DNA of 64,000 nucleotides. It comes from Paucilactobacillus hokkaidonensis JCM 18461. Lineage in GTDB: Bacteria; Bacillota; Bacilli; Lactobacillales; Lactobacillaceae. The position numbers and the translations under genes are program-made. Where the stretch lies: NCBI RefSeq assembly GCF_000829395.1, contig NZ_AP014680.1, positions 124,001 to 188,000 on the forward strand, written 5' to 3'. This document shows, in pieces, positions 16,423 through 24,851 of the stretch. Positions within the stretch are counted from its first letter, which is position 1. Each line of letters opens with the position of its first letter. Below the pieces are notes generated by a model. The model did not search any database. It had not been told where the DNA came from and was given only the letters and a program-made list of their open reading frames with translations.

Positions 16423-17374
16423 TTAGTTTGCGTTGCGTTCTTGGTCGAGCCGAATCGCAAACTTTTTTTGTGCACTGAGATCGACCACATTAGGCTCATC
16501 TACATATAATCTTGTTGTTTTTTCATCAGAATGAGTCAACGCCTTGGAGATGTCTTCCATTGTTGCTCCACCTTCTTTTGCTAATGTTGCGAAAGTGTGT
16601 CGCAGCGCATGTGGATGCGTTTTGGCAAGCTCAGGATGATGTTTTTTGATTGTATTAAGCCTGTTGTTGAGGTATTCTGGGATCACAGGTTGATTTATTT
16701 CACCTTTTGAATTTGTAAACGTGAACACGAGTTGATCATCATTTTGCTCAATATCGAATTGATCTAATTCACGGTTTTGATAATCTTTCCAAATTTGAAG
16801 TTTTTGGGCTAGTTCTGGAGTAATCTGGAATCTAGTCTTTTTGTTTTCCTTCGTGGATTGAAGATTTTCGTCTCGATCCAGCGAGTGGATAACGTTAATG
16901 AAGTGATGGACTAGATCTAGATCAATGTCACGTCATTGCAGGCCGTACGTTTCACTCTTACGATCACCAATTGCAAGTGTAACGTGGAACATGGTGTAAT
17001 CTTGCGTTGTCAATGTTCCATTGTTGTGATCTTTCTCAATCGCATCAAGCCAAGCAAGTAATTGCTTGGCGGTTAAGGCATCACCACCAGCTTCTTCACG
17101 TTGCCGTTTGAGCTGCAGCTTTTTGGTTGTTACAGACTCGATACAGTTCTGATGTGACGTTATTTGAGTCAATATACTTTCTAGAGAACGCCTCACTCAT
17201 CATTTTACTAACGTAGCAGGATAGATTTTTAACGTTAGCAAAGTACTTACCAACTTCATTTAGTTTATCAACAACTCTAGCCGGATCAGTATTAAAAGAG
17301 GTGACCAACGTAGCTTTTGTTTTGCTAAAGCTCATTAAATCAACGTTTGAATTAATAATTATAAAAAAACACAT
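16423..17374 (-). pseudogene. Phage-type tyrosine integrase, degenerate
   Basis: The 3' part keeps the catalytic domain: PHALRHTFATLAKEG, THSDEKTTRLYV with the Tyr nucleophile. The frame continues upstream in register, but after ETYGLQ a TGA at 16933-16935 replaces the Trp usual in YGLQW, so it is a nonsense mutation. Further upstream (about 17150-17165) the frame shifts, with the SAM-like core-binding domain in another frame up to 17374. The N-terminal arm-binding domain is missing. The original enzyme would have been about 370-390 residues. It points toward the tRNA-Arg site, as is normal for such elements. Confidence 0.8.
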
Positions 17375-17387
17375 TCAAATTTATTTA

Positions 17388-17490
17388 TTGGAATTTTTTC
17401 GTTAATCATGTTAATATACTTAAAGAGTGAGAAACATCTGTGGCACCACAATAACAGTCACGTCTGCTAGCGTAACTGTTATTTTTTTAC
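17388..17490 (+). ncRNA. Antisense RNA of type I toxin locus 1 (predicted)
   Basis: Promoter TTGGAA (17388-17393) and TAATAT (17412-17417), 18-bp spacer; start near 17424; terminator AATAACAGT...ACTGTTATT plus seven T (17451-17488). The RNA would be about 65 nt. Its first bases (17424-17446) are a direct repeat of the toxin start region at 17623-17647, so the RNA can pair with the toxin ribosome site. Confidence 0.6.
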
Positions 17491-17534
17491 AAAAAAAGCG
17501 AGCCCTGCTAGAGACTCGCCGTGCGTACCTGACA

Positions 17535-17639
17535 TTACTTGCGATTATTAAGCCAGTAGGTGAATGTAACCGTGGACAAGCTGACAATAAGCCCTACGGC
17601 TAAAGGGAACAGCAAATATTTGAGAGTGAAAAACATCAT
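17535..17639 (-). CDS. Small membrane peptide, type I toxin candidate 1
   Basis: 34 residues: a short N-terminal segment, a hydrophobic helix (KYLLFPLAVGLIVSLSTVTF) and a charged tail (WLNNRK), the layout of Fst-type toxins. GGAGG at 17646-17650 is six bases before the first of two ATGs. The leader holds a hairpin CCGGG...CCCGG just before the ribosome site. A terminator (GCGAG...CTCGC plus T7, 17491-17520) follows. A convergent antisense RNA with a complementary repeat lies downstream. Confidence 0.6.
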   Translation of the reverse strand: MMFFTLKYLLFPLAVGLIVSLSTVTFTYWLNNRK

Positions 17640-17806
17640 ATAGCACCTCCTTCCCGGGATTCTCACTCCACTAATGAGCCCGGTACGGTGCCAGATAGCA
17701 CTTAATCATTATCGCTTAATTTTGCACAAAACAAAAGACCTTAACAGACCTTTTTTGGCTCTTCGTCAAGAAGTACTGATAACATATTTTAAGGACGTAG
17801 TCCTTG

Positions 17807-18582
17807 CTAAGCAACTAGTTTTCCTTCGGGAGGATTAGTTGTTTTTTTATTTTGTAGTTTTAAATTACTTTTATAGTTTATAGAATAGAAACTAATCGAG
17901 AATGCTACAAGAATCCTTAGCCTGAAATTGGTGAAGTTTCTAAAACCATATGCCGTTCGTTTTATTACTTTTATTTTATTATTGCATCCTTCCACGGGTC
18001 CATTTGTGAAGCCTCTATAGTTTTCAATAAAATTGTTAGCTATTTCATGATAATGCCTTCTTAGAGTCAGCTTCGCGCGATTCATCTCTTTTGGGAAATT
18101 ATCATATTGCGGATCATTTTTATCTGGATATATGTTTTGATGTAGTAGTTCAGCGTCCTGTCGTTGAATGGAAAACAAGATATCTTGATAAAAATTGTAA
18201 GCAGAACTAAGTTCTGGAGAAAGTGTTAAAAGTCTTTGAACAATTTCTTTCGACGTTCTCGTGAACCTTGATTAAAGCTTTTCATTATACGAATTCGTAC
18301 TTGTTGTAAGGCTGTATGGGCTTGTACTACCGCATGAAAGTGATCAGCTAGGATAAGTGCATTCGGGAACACGTTAGCTATTATTGGCCGATACGGTGAA
18401 AATAAATCAACAGTAACCGTTATGACCGCTTCGCGGGCCTTCCTTGAATAGCGAAGAAAATTTTTTTCTAGGCTTCCGCCTCCTCTATCAACTATTACAT
18501 CGATAGTTCTGTGAGTACTTATATTAACTAATTTTATTGTTTCATCCCCTGAAAGGGGTAAGCACGACAGTATTTCAATCAA
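17807..18582 (-). pseudogene. ISL3-family transposase remnant
   Basis: Two frames together give about 260 residues of an ISL3 transposase: VNISTHRTIDVIVDRGG, FPNALILADHFHAVVQ and, near the end, GPVEGCNNKIKVIKRTAYGFRNF. A frameshift lies at about 18210-18226 (KKLFK continues in the other frame as RLLTLSPELSSAYNF). The N-terminal third with the zinc finger and HTH is missing. No terminal repeats were found. Confidence 0.75.
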
Positions 18583-18635
18583 TCAGTTTAATGCTGACGT
18601 TTGGTTTGCTTGTTGTTGCCATTGTGAACATAAAA

Positions 18636-18678
18636 AAATAACCGTCATAGCTTTGGCCGGCTGACGGTTATTATTTTA
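18636..18678. terminator. Hairpin between transposase remnants
   Basis: AAAATAACCGTCA ... TGACGGTTATTATTTT. It can terminate the ISLre2-type fragment on the minus strand. Confidence 0.6.
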
Positions 18679-18683
18679 AAGTA

Positions 18684-18929
18684 TTAACTTGCTGGCCACC
18701 GTCTTAAACGGAAACCTAAGAACTCTGGCACACAGCTAGGGTTATTTTGTACACCTATACTAACATCAACACGCCTAGTTTTCAAATAATAAGTTTCGTC
18801 TAATTGAATTAAGTATTTAAATACAATTTCTTGAAACATTTCCCGCAAACAACGAATAACTTGTTCCTCCAAATCAAATAAACTATCTAAATTCTTCAAT
18901 GAATCAATAAAATCTGCTAAAATAAACAT
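18684..18929 (-). pseudogene. ISLre2 (UPF0236)-type transposase, N-terminal fragment
   Basis: 81 residues resembling the start of ISLre2 transposases (DSLKNLDSLFDLEEQVIRC, LIQLDETYYL), then diverging into an unrelated tail before the stop. Full-length members are 400-500 residues, so most is gone. Upstream (18930-18983) is a strong hairpin, AAAGACCTG ... CAGGTCTTTT, probably from the element's end. Confidence 0.5.
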
Positions 18930-19879
18930 GAAAGACCTGCATCCTTTCTTTTAATCTTGGTCGATTAAAAGGCTACAGGTCTTTTCTTATATATTCAATC
19001 TAAAATGAATATTCCTAGAAATATGTTGACCATCTAGGAAAACCTTACACTAACTATTTTTAGTACTAATTGTTTTTATTCTTGCAGCAGATTTTTTCTA
19101 GCTTTCATTCCTTCATTTTTTTAATAGCGTATTTAAAAAAATATATAGAAATCAGTCCAACGACAGCTAATGGAACACTGGTAACTGTCTAGCAGTTACA
19201 TGTTGGTAACAATTAAGGCTCGGATTACTCAGTCGGGCCTTTTTATGTACAAAAAAGCAGTGACTAGTCAGTTCACTGCCTAGTTGGGTAAAATCCTCAG
19301 AAACTTTCGCACGGTTATTGTATCATTTTCAATATTTTGGATCTTATAGCAGCATATAGCGGTCACATCTGTGGTTGTTAACAATCAGTCAGTTATCTAG
19401 TTAGATAATACGGCGATTACAGTAGCATATTTTGAATTGATGGCAAATTGACATGTAAATGCATAAAAAACACTATTCATTTAAGAATAGTGTACGGTCC
19501 CGCCCGCCTAACACAAAGATAAAAAATGAATACGTTCAGCTTGTTTTTTATTAAGATGTTAAAAATTAATTTAGTTACAAAACGATGTTATACCAGCGGC
19601 TTGATGGCAAAAACAAATATTTGTTTTTTGCTAAAATAATTCTCGGGGCGCATTGGGCAGCAAATCTGGTATGAAAATTTTTATATATATTAATTGCATC
19701 GAGCTTGGATAGCTAACTAGCTGCTCAGGCTTTTTATTTGCTCATTTTGAGTTAATTTTATTAAATTCAAATGTAATAGGATCTGAGATACCACTGAATT
19801 ATAATTTAGTCAGTGGCATCTTTTGTTATAATGATAAATGCCGCTTGCTGCTCCGCGGCTAGATAGGAGGTAGAACCTA
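18930..19879. other. Gene-free decayed stretch with broken toxin-antitoxin copies
   Basis: No intact gene. 19202-19346 is an older copy of the toxin-3'-end/antisense part of locus 2 (19966-20126), and 19355-19390 is a copy of the toxin 3' end alone. On the minus strand 19102-19190 encodes VPLAVVGLISIYFFKYAIKK without a start codon, resembling toxin candidate 1. The att remnant is at 19641-19653. The rest shows nothing I can name. Confidence 0.55.
19641..19653 (+). other. attR candidate
   Basis: TCTCGGGGCGCAT, equal to the tRNA-Arg 3' end (16302-16316) apart from two G residues. It bounds a 3.3-kb segment holding the dead integrase, toxin locus 1 and transposase remnants. Toxin locus 2 (19880 onward) lies just outside. 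Confidence 0.4.
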
Positions 19880-19975
19880 TTGAAAAGAAACTTTCGCAAG
19901 TTTGGAGTAGCGCTACTAAGTAGCATTATTGCAGGCTTAGTAGTGGCATATATCAGTCACATCTGTGGTTGGTAA
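19880..19975 (+). CDS. Small membrane peptide, type I toxin candidate 2
   Basis: 31 residues: basic N-terminus (MKRNFRKFG) and one hydrophobic helix (VALLSSIIAGLVVAYISHI) ending in CGW. The TTG start is nine bases after a perfect AGGAGG (19866-19870). The sequence AAACTTTCGCA at codons 3-7 is repeated at the 5' end of the convergent antisense RNA. A terminator with stem AAGG..CGG/CCG..CCTT and T7 (19981-20008) follows. Too short for routine ORF calls; the arrangement makes it credible. Confidence 0.62.
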   Translation: MKRNFRKFGVALLSSIIAGLVVAYISHICGW

Positions 19976-20017
19976 CAATCAAGGTTCGGACTAGTCACCC
20001 GGGCCTTTTTTTATGTA

Positions 20018-20113
20018 CAAAAAAAGCAGTGACTAGTCAGTTCACTGCTTAGGTGGGTAAAACCTTTAAAAACTTTCGCACATTCATTATAACATGTTCG
20101 GTAGCATTTTCAA
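20018..20113 (-). ncRNA. Antisense RNA of type I toxin locus 2 (predicted)
   Basis: On the minus strand: TTGAAA (20108-20113), 16-bp spacer, TATAAT (20086-20091), start near 20079, and terminator GCAGTGAACTGACTAGTCACTGC plus T7 (20048-20018), giving about 63 nt. The first bases are complementary to toxin codons 3-7. Its terminator hairpin and that of the toxin mRNA both carry GACTAGTC, which would allow loop-loop pairing. Confidence 0.62.
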
Positions 20114-20300
20114 TATTTTGGATCCATTGAGTTACTGTATAAAATTGCGACGGCGGTATCTAAATTCTTGTGTACCAATGGACGATCCAAATAAAGAAAA
20201 CAAGGTGTCGAAAACAACATTGGCACTATGGTATTTTTCCATCAAGACACAATAATTACAGATGAAGATTAGAAAAAAATAGTCCTGAATTTAATTAGAA

Positions 20301-20570
20301 CTATTTCTGTTCATAGTGTGACCAAGCTGATATTATTCTAACTATTTTGGTTTCTTTATCAATAGTGTATACAACTCTATGTTGACCGTTTAGTCTCCTT
20401 GAATATAGTTGAGAAGCTAGTGGAGTTAATTTTTCGAATTGTTGTGTAGGCTCGTAAGGATTGCTTTCTAGGGTTGTTAGTATTTCTTGAAAAGAACTTC
20501 GAAGCGGACTTTTTAGAATATTTTTTAAATCATGTTCGGCCGCTGGTTTTATCATTATTATCCAAGTCAT
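20301..20570 (-). CDS. yoeB: YoeB/Txe-family mRNA interferase toxin
   Basis: 89 residues matching the RelE/YoeB fold: FEKLTPLASQLYSRRLNGQHRVVYTID with conserved Arg/His, and the C-terminal SAWSHYEQK (YoeB ends typically in ...SHY). It cleaves mRNA at ribosomes when released from its antitoxin. It overlaps the antitoxin stop/start by one base, a coupled operon. Confidence 0.9.
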   Translation of the reverse strand: MTWIIMIKPAAEHDLKNILKSPLRSSFQEILTTLESNPYEPTQQFEKLTPLASQLYSRRLNGQHRVVYTIDKETKIVRIISAWSHYEQK

Positions 20571-20863
20571 TATGATTTATTTTTCTTTTCGTTAGCAATT
20601 TCAGTATCAATTTCAGCCATCATATCATCGATGTCAACATCATCTTTGTCATTTTCGTGAGCCATGGCAAATTGAAGTTGTCCGTTAGCAAGTAATGCCA
20701 TGGTTTCTTGGTATGCTTCCCAATCTTTTTTTCCAATTACTACAGCGGATTCACTATCATCACCATTAGCCTTAGTAATGATGACAGTTTTGCTGTTACT
20801 ATTAACATCCTTCAAGATAGAAAAGAGATTTTTACGAAAGTTCGTCGGTGTGTAGATGTCCAT
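20570..20863 (-). CDS. yefM: YefM/Axe-family antitoxin
   Basis: 97 residues of the Phd/YefM type: N-terminal DNA-binding/dimer domain (TPTNFRKNLFSILKDVN, SAVVIGKKDWEAYQETMAL) and an acidic disordered C-terminus that would wrap the toxin. Start ATG at 20863 after AAAGGGGAG. First gene of a two-gene operon; it should repress its promoter by binding 20908-20927. Confidence 0.9.
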   Translation of the reverse strand: MDIYTPTNFRKNLFSILKDVNSNSKTVIITKANGDDSESAVVIGKKDWEAYQETMALLANGQLQFAMAHENDKDDVDIDDMMAEIDTEIANEKKNKS

Positions 20864-20901
20864 GTTCTCGCTCCCCTTTTTATTTTCTTTATCACAGTTA
20901 T

Positions 20902-20927
20902 ATTATAACGTACGACTTTATGTACGT
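20902..20927 (-). promoter_or_regulatory. yefM-yoeB promoter and operator
   Basis: Minus-strand -10 TATAAT (20902-20907) directly next to the perfect inverted repeat ACGTAC-GACTTTAT-GTACGT (20908-20927), which holds two GTAC cores like known YefM sites. Binding would cover the -35/-10 region. Confidence 0.65.
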
Positions 20928-20974
20928 CGAAACAAATATACAACGGATAGGGATTTTTTATGGATAAATCACAA

Positions 20975-22315
20975 TTACCAATTTCGGAATGCTTTCCCAT
21001 TTTTACCAAAATCCTTCCGGTAAAGCACGAATCCGATTGCTGCAGTGATAATATCGGCAATTGGTTGTGAAACAATAACACCTTGATATCCCATCATGGT
21101 GGCAACGATGAAGATAACGATCACAAATACCACACCTTGTCGCGATATTGACATCACGAATGCATCCAACGGCTGGTTAACCGACTGGAACATGGTGGTA
21201 AACACAAGCGATATTCCAATAAATGGAGTAGTGATTAAGAACCATCGTAGCATGTAACTGGCAGCATTCACGACCCCTTGATCATGCATAAATAATCCGC
21301 AGAGTGCTGGGGCAATTGCAATCAGTATTAGTGCAATTACAAAGGCAAAGCCAGCATTTACCAAGATATCAAATTGGATAATCTTTTTTAGTCGTTCCTT
21401 ATTTTTAGCACCGTAATTATATCCGATTAGTGCTTGGGAACCAAAACAAAAACCGACCAACACCATTGTGACAATCGTTTCAATTTTGGTTGCAATTCCA
21501 AATCCAGCCACTTTATTGGCACCATAAACAATCAAAAAATTATTCATGATGGCCGTCCCAAGCATGGTCATAAAGTTGGTTACAGATGCAGGAATACCAA
21601 TCATTAACACATCTTTGATCTCAATCTTTGGAATTTTCATCTTATGAATATTAATGTGAATGTAGCGTGCTCGACGAACCGTGTAGCCAATTAAAATTGA
21701 GTCAGTTACTAAGTATCCGACCACAGTTGCCAATGCCGCGCCGGCTGCACCTAAGTGGAAACCAAAAATAAATAATGGATCTAGGAATATTTTTAAAATT
21801 GTCCCTGAGGCGGTTCCAATCATTGATTCGGTGGCTAATCCTTCTGTTCGAAGTGTATTAATTGGTACCAGGGAGATAATGATTAAAATACCAGCAGCTG
21901 CCATGATTTTATAATAAATGGCTGCGTACTGATAGGTAGCTTGAGTGACACCTAGCCAATTTAAAACGTGCTGTTTAAAAATGAAGAGGCAGGCAGTTAC
22001 AATGATGGCTAACAAAGTGGTGCTATAAAAGCAAAAACTATTAACTCTACCAGCTAGATCATATTTTTTCTGGCCCAACAATCTTGAAATTGCTGAACTG
22101 CCACCTAAACCAAACATATCACCTAGTGCAATCATCATTGAAAATAATGGTGTACAGAGAGTTATGCCGGCAACTAAGTTAGCATTTTGCGTTTGTGCAA
22201 CGAAAAATGTATCGGTTAAGTTGTAAATCATCGAGACCACGGTTCCTAAAACCACTGGTAACGCTAATTTAAAATATGCTTTTGGGATTGGAGCTTTTTC
22301 AAATAATTCTAGAAT
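20975..22315 (-). CDS. MATE-family multidrug exporter with apparent ATT start
   Basis: 446 residues if begun at ATT 22315, eight bases after AGGTG (22324-22328). This gives ILELFEKAPIPKAYFKLALPVVLG, the normal MATE N-terminus with TM1. The first ATG/GTG-type codon within the frame is near 22255 and would remove most of TM1. Twelve hydrophobic segments, with two MATE repeats (NLTDTFFVAQ and GFCFGSQALIGYNYGAKN). It exports cationic drugs in exchange for Na+ or H+. Either ATT is used or the start codon has been mutated. Confidence 0.8.
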   Translation of the reverse strand: MLELFEKAPIPKAYFKLALPVVLGTVVSMIYNLTDTFFVAQTQNANLVAGITLCTPLFSMMIALGDMFGLGGSSAISRLLGQKKYDLAGRVNSFCFYSTTLLAIIVTACLFIFKQHVLNWLGVTQATYQYAAIYYKIMAAAGILIIISLVPINTLRTEGLATESMIGTASGTILKIFLDPLFIFGFHLGAAGAALATVVGYLVTDSILIGYTVRRARYIHINIHKMKIPKIEIKDVLMIGIPASVTNFMTMLGTAIMNNFLIVYGANKVAGFGIATKIETIVTMVLVGFCFGSQALIGYNYGAKNKERLKKIIQFDILVNAGFAFVIALILIAIAPALCGLFMHDQGVVNAASYMLRWFLITTPFIGISLVFTTMFQSVNQPLDAFVMSISRQGVVFVIVIFIVATMMGYQGVIVSQPIADIITAAIGFVLYRKDFGKNGKAFRNW

Positions 22316-22428
22316 TGTATCATCACCTGACTTATTACACGATAATAATTATACTACCACAACGAGTTTCTAAAGTTGGGATAAGCTGCAAAAAGTATAA
22401 TAGTCAGGAAAATGATTTTTTGTTGCTG

Positions 22429-23061
22429 CTAAGCTATATCATACGTTCCCATATCATCAGCGATAGTAACGTTACCTGCATATGTGGGTCCAGCGACAAT
22501 AGTTAAGCCAATTTTATTAAAGGCAAAGGTAACGGTGGCCGTTGCTTTAACGGCAGTTCCCATCAATTCACCAGTATCTGTATTGATGCCAGAGGGCATA
22601 TCAACTGCAATTACTGGAGTATTGGATTGATTAATTTTATCAATTGCAGTCGCCTGTGCTCCCAGCACTGTACGGTCAATTCCGATCCCAAAAATTGCAT
22701 CAACGACTAATGTGGCATGTTCCAACGCAGCCAATTTTGCGTTCAAATCAATCTGATAATATTGGCAAATCTTAGATTGAGTGGCATGTTCAACAGATTC
22801 ATGGTCAGAATTGCCGACCGGAACAACACTGACATGGACTCCAGCAATTTTTAACAACCGGGCAACGCATAGTCCATCGCCACCATTGTTGCCATAACCG
22901 GCAACGACAACTACATTGGTCAAATCATAATTGCTATTCAAAATAAAATCACGAACGGCCAGGGATGCGCGTTCCATTAATACTAATGATGGAATTCCAA
23001 TCGTATTGATGGTGTAACTGTCAAAATGTTTCATTTCACTTGCGGTAACTAGTTTATTCAT
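22429..23061 (-). CDS. nnrE: NAD(P)H-hydrate epimerase (YjeF N-terminal domain)
   Basis: 210 residues with GYGNNGGDGLCVARLL, VVDAIFGIG and AVDMPSGINTDTGE, the YjeF_N signatures. It epimerises damaged R-NADHX to the S form for repair. The dehydratase domain usually fused or adjacent is not here. It overlaps the preceding hydrolase gene by four bases (ATGA), so the two are co-translated. Confidence 0.9.
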   Translation of the reverse strand: MNKLVTASEMKHFDSYTINTIGIPSLVLMERASLAVRDFILNSNYDLTNVVVVAGYGNNGGDGLCVARLLKIAGVHVSVVPVGNSDHESVEHATQSKICQYYQIDLNAKLAALEHATLVVDAIFGIGIDRTVLGAQATAIDKINQSNTPVIAVDMPSGINTDTGELMGTAVKATATVTFAFNKIGLTIVAGPTYAGNVTIADDMGTYDIA

Positions 23062-23990
23062 TTTAATTCCTCCATGTTAAAAATATGAGTCGTGGCATAA
23101 TTATTAATTGCAGTTTCAAGTGTTGTAATTATAATTTTATTGTTGGCGGTATTTTTGAACCAATAAGTTAATGAATTGACATCAATCACGCTCTCGTAGT
23201 GTGTATAGTCATGGCGATCATTTTCTTTCGGGATCCTGACGGTTTCTAAAAAGTTAAATAGTGTGTTTTTACCATTTGCTACATTTGTGGGCTGGCTTTT
23301 CCAACGAGTAATGGCTGCTTGGATAAACCGATCTGTGGGGATATGTTTACTTGGCAATGGACCATTGAAATTTTGGATGGCACTAATCGTAGTTTCGTCA
23401 AAATGGTTGCCGTGCAACTGGAGAAACTGGTTTAAGTTTGAGATATGTTTTTCGATCGAAGGGGTGTTAGTTAGAACATTGACTGGATCGCTTTGTAAAT
23501 GGAGAGTTAGTTTAGTTGGTTCAACGATGGCTGTTTGCCCAGTTTTATCCGTGAGTAGCCAGTGGAATGGATAGATGCCATCGTGATCGTACCAGTCAGT
23601 GCCAATTAACGCAATTTGATCTAATTTACTATTAATTTCTGCGATCGAACTGTTTTCGCTTAACAGCCAATTGGTGAAATCTTGTGGTGATAAATTTAAT
23701 TTGCCATTAACCGGACTGGAATGGTAATTAGCTTCAATTGGAAAATATAATTCTGCACAACATAAACCAGCTTCGTTAATGCCATCGCCAATTAAAAAAT
23801 GATTTGCGATATGACGCATCCCACCTAAAATCGAGTATTTACTATTAAATACTTGCGATGATGTATACGGTTGCCACTGGTGCTGACTAGGTAAGAAAGT
23901 TAGCTGCCACGGAGTTTTGGTTGGGAAATCCATTGTCCGGCCGAATAGTTGATGGTGATCTTGAGTGTTCATTGTTAAACTAGTACACAT
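23058..23990 (-). CDS. Choloylglycine hydrolase/penicillin acylase-family enzyme
   Basis: 310 residues from ATG 23990, preceded by AGAAGG; this places the nucleophile Cys directly after Met (MCTSL), as the Ntn-hydrolase mechanism requires. Further family residues: FGRTMDF (Arg and Asp), DGINEAGL (Asn), LTNTP (Asn). Such enzymes hydrolyse bile-salt amides, penicillin V or acyl-homoserine lactones; which one cannot be told. The longer open frame to 24089 is only the untranslated leader, into which repeat copy G extends. Confidence 0.8.
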   Translation of the reverse strand: MCTSLTMNTQDHHQLFGRTMDFPTKTPWQLTFLPSQHQWQPYTSSQVFNSKYSILGGMRHIANHFLIGDGINEAGLCCAELYFPIEANYHSSPVNGKLNLSPQDFTNWLLSENSSIAEINSKLDQIALIGTDWYDHDGIYPFHWLLTDKTGQTAIVEPTKLTLHLQSDPVNVLTNTPSIEKHISNLNQFLQLHGNHFDETTISAIQNFNGPLPSKHIPTDRFIQAAITRWKSQPTNVANGKNTLFNFLETVRIPKENDRHDYTHYESVIDVNSLTYWFKNTANNKIIITTLETAINNYATTHIFNMEELK

Positions 23991-24075
23991 TTGCGCGCCT
24001 TCTTTTGTTGTTTTGACATCTATACCGGCAATGATAGCATGAATAATTAGATTTGAAAGCGGTTTTATTTGAAAC

Positions 24076-24191
24076 GTGCTCACAGCCACAGAAGTTTACG
24101 TCTAACAATAAAATATACAACATAATTCAAAGACCGAATCATCTTGTATATTTTACCGTTAGACTCCAACTTCTCTCGTGGCTGTTCGCAC
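24076..24191 (-). repeat. Structured repeat copy G
   Basis: On the minus strand: AGA, then GTGCGAACAGCCAC ... GTGGCTGTGAGCAC (14-base arms, 4+7 paired with a small internal loop), then GTTTCAAATAAA. Inside are AGAAGTT/AACTTCT and a long stem GTCTAAC...TATAC with its complement. Sequence differs from copies A-D, but flanks, stem length and nesting agree. Confidence 0.7.
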
Positions 24192-24258
24192 TCTGAAATT
24201 CATTAAGTGACATTTAGCCTAAAATACCTTATGATGTAAGGTGAAACGGGGTGATCAA

Positions 24259-24651
24259 ATGGACTTACAAAATTATGTAGGTTACTTTAAAGAAATGCGT
24301 AACCGTGAAATTGAATGGACGGCGACTGATCGCGAGGATGGAATCTTACAAATGGGCTATCCCAAGTATGATTCATTGATGCTGAAGTTTAGTCAGGAGT
24401 TCTTAGAAAGTTCGTATTGTGATCCTCACTACAGAAAAACGCTCAAACAGCATCATATTAAATTAAAAGTGAACCATTCTACTGTGGGAAAAGTAATGTT
24501 GGCAAAGGAACGTAAATTAATCGAAGCAATGCTGACACTGATTATTCGATCGGAGCCATTCGATGAAGGTAGTTGGGCTAAGGCGTTACAAGAAGGGTAC
24601 TTTTATCGACTAACTGATGCTTTGATCAGTTTAGAAGAAGAGAAAGTTTAA
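24259..24651 (+). CDS. Conserved hypothetical protein (possibly DUF6508)
   Basis: 130 residues from ATG 24259 after GGGGTG; no signal peptide or membrane segment. Helical and rich in charged residues; the pattern GYPKYDSLMLKFSQEF ... EGYFYRLTDALISLEE recalls DUF6508 but I am not certain. It begins a run of plus-strand small genes of unknown role. Confidence 0.65.
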   Translation: MDLQNYVGYFKEMRNREIEWTATDREDGILQMGYPKYDSLMLKFSQEFLESSYCDPHYRKTLKQHHIKLKVNHSTVGKVMLAKERKLIEAMLTLIIRSEPFDEGSWAKALQEGYFYRLTDALISLEEEKV

Positions 24652-24797
24652 GCTTTTTAATGTATCTAGTTAGCCATTATTTTCAAATAATTATCTACAA
24701 AACCATTAACAAATGTTTGTTGTTGCATGGTCAAAGTTATGCACACCCGACTATGACAGAAGCGTTAAATGATGTGTTTTCCAGCCTTTAAAACGTA

Positions 24798-24833
24798 TAT
24801 AATAGGTTTGAATCGACTATGATTCAAATCTAT
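24798..24833 (+). terminator. Terminator or attenuator hairpin before the 105-aa gene
   Basis: ATAGGTTTGAATC-GACTAT-GATTCAAATCTAT followed by TTTTTT (24802-24839). A TATAAT (24798-24803) overlaps its left base. It ends about 12 bases before the next gene, so it either terminates the preceding gene or attenuates the next. Confidence 0.6.
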
Positions 24834-24851
24834 TTTTTTAGGAATTAAATA

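Noticed and set aside
17451-17488. Hairpin considered as an integrase leader terminator
   Set aside because: Its position after a promoter and direct repeat fits better as the terminator of the toxin antisense RNA.
21960-21990. AAAACGTG resembling the right flank of the structured repeat
   Set aside because: It is within the MATE coding sequence, with no 14-base partner arm nearby.
24086-24190. Read at first as a terminator of a neighbouring gene
   Set aside because: No T tract; flanks and 14-base arms identify it as repeat copy G.
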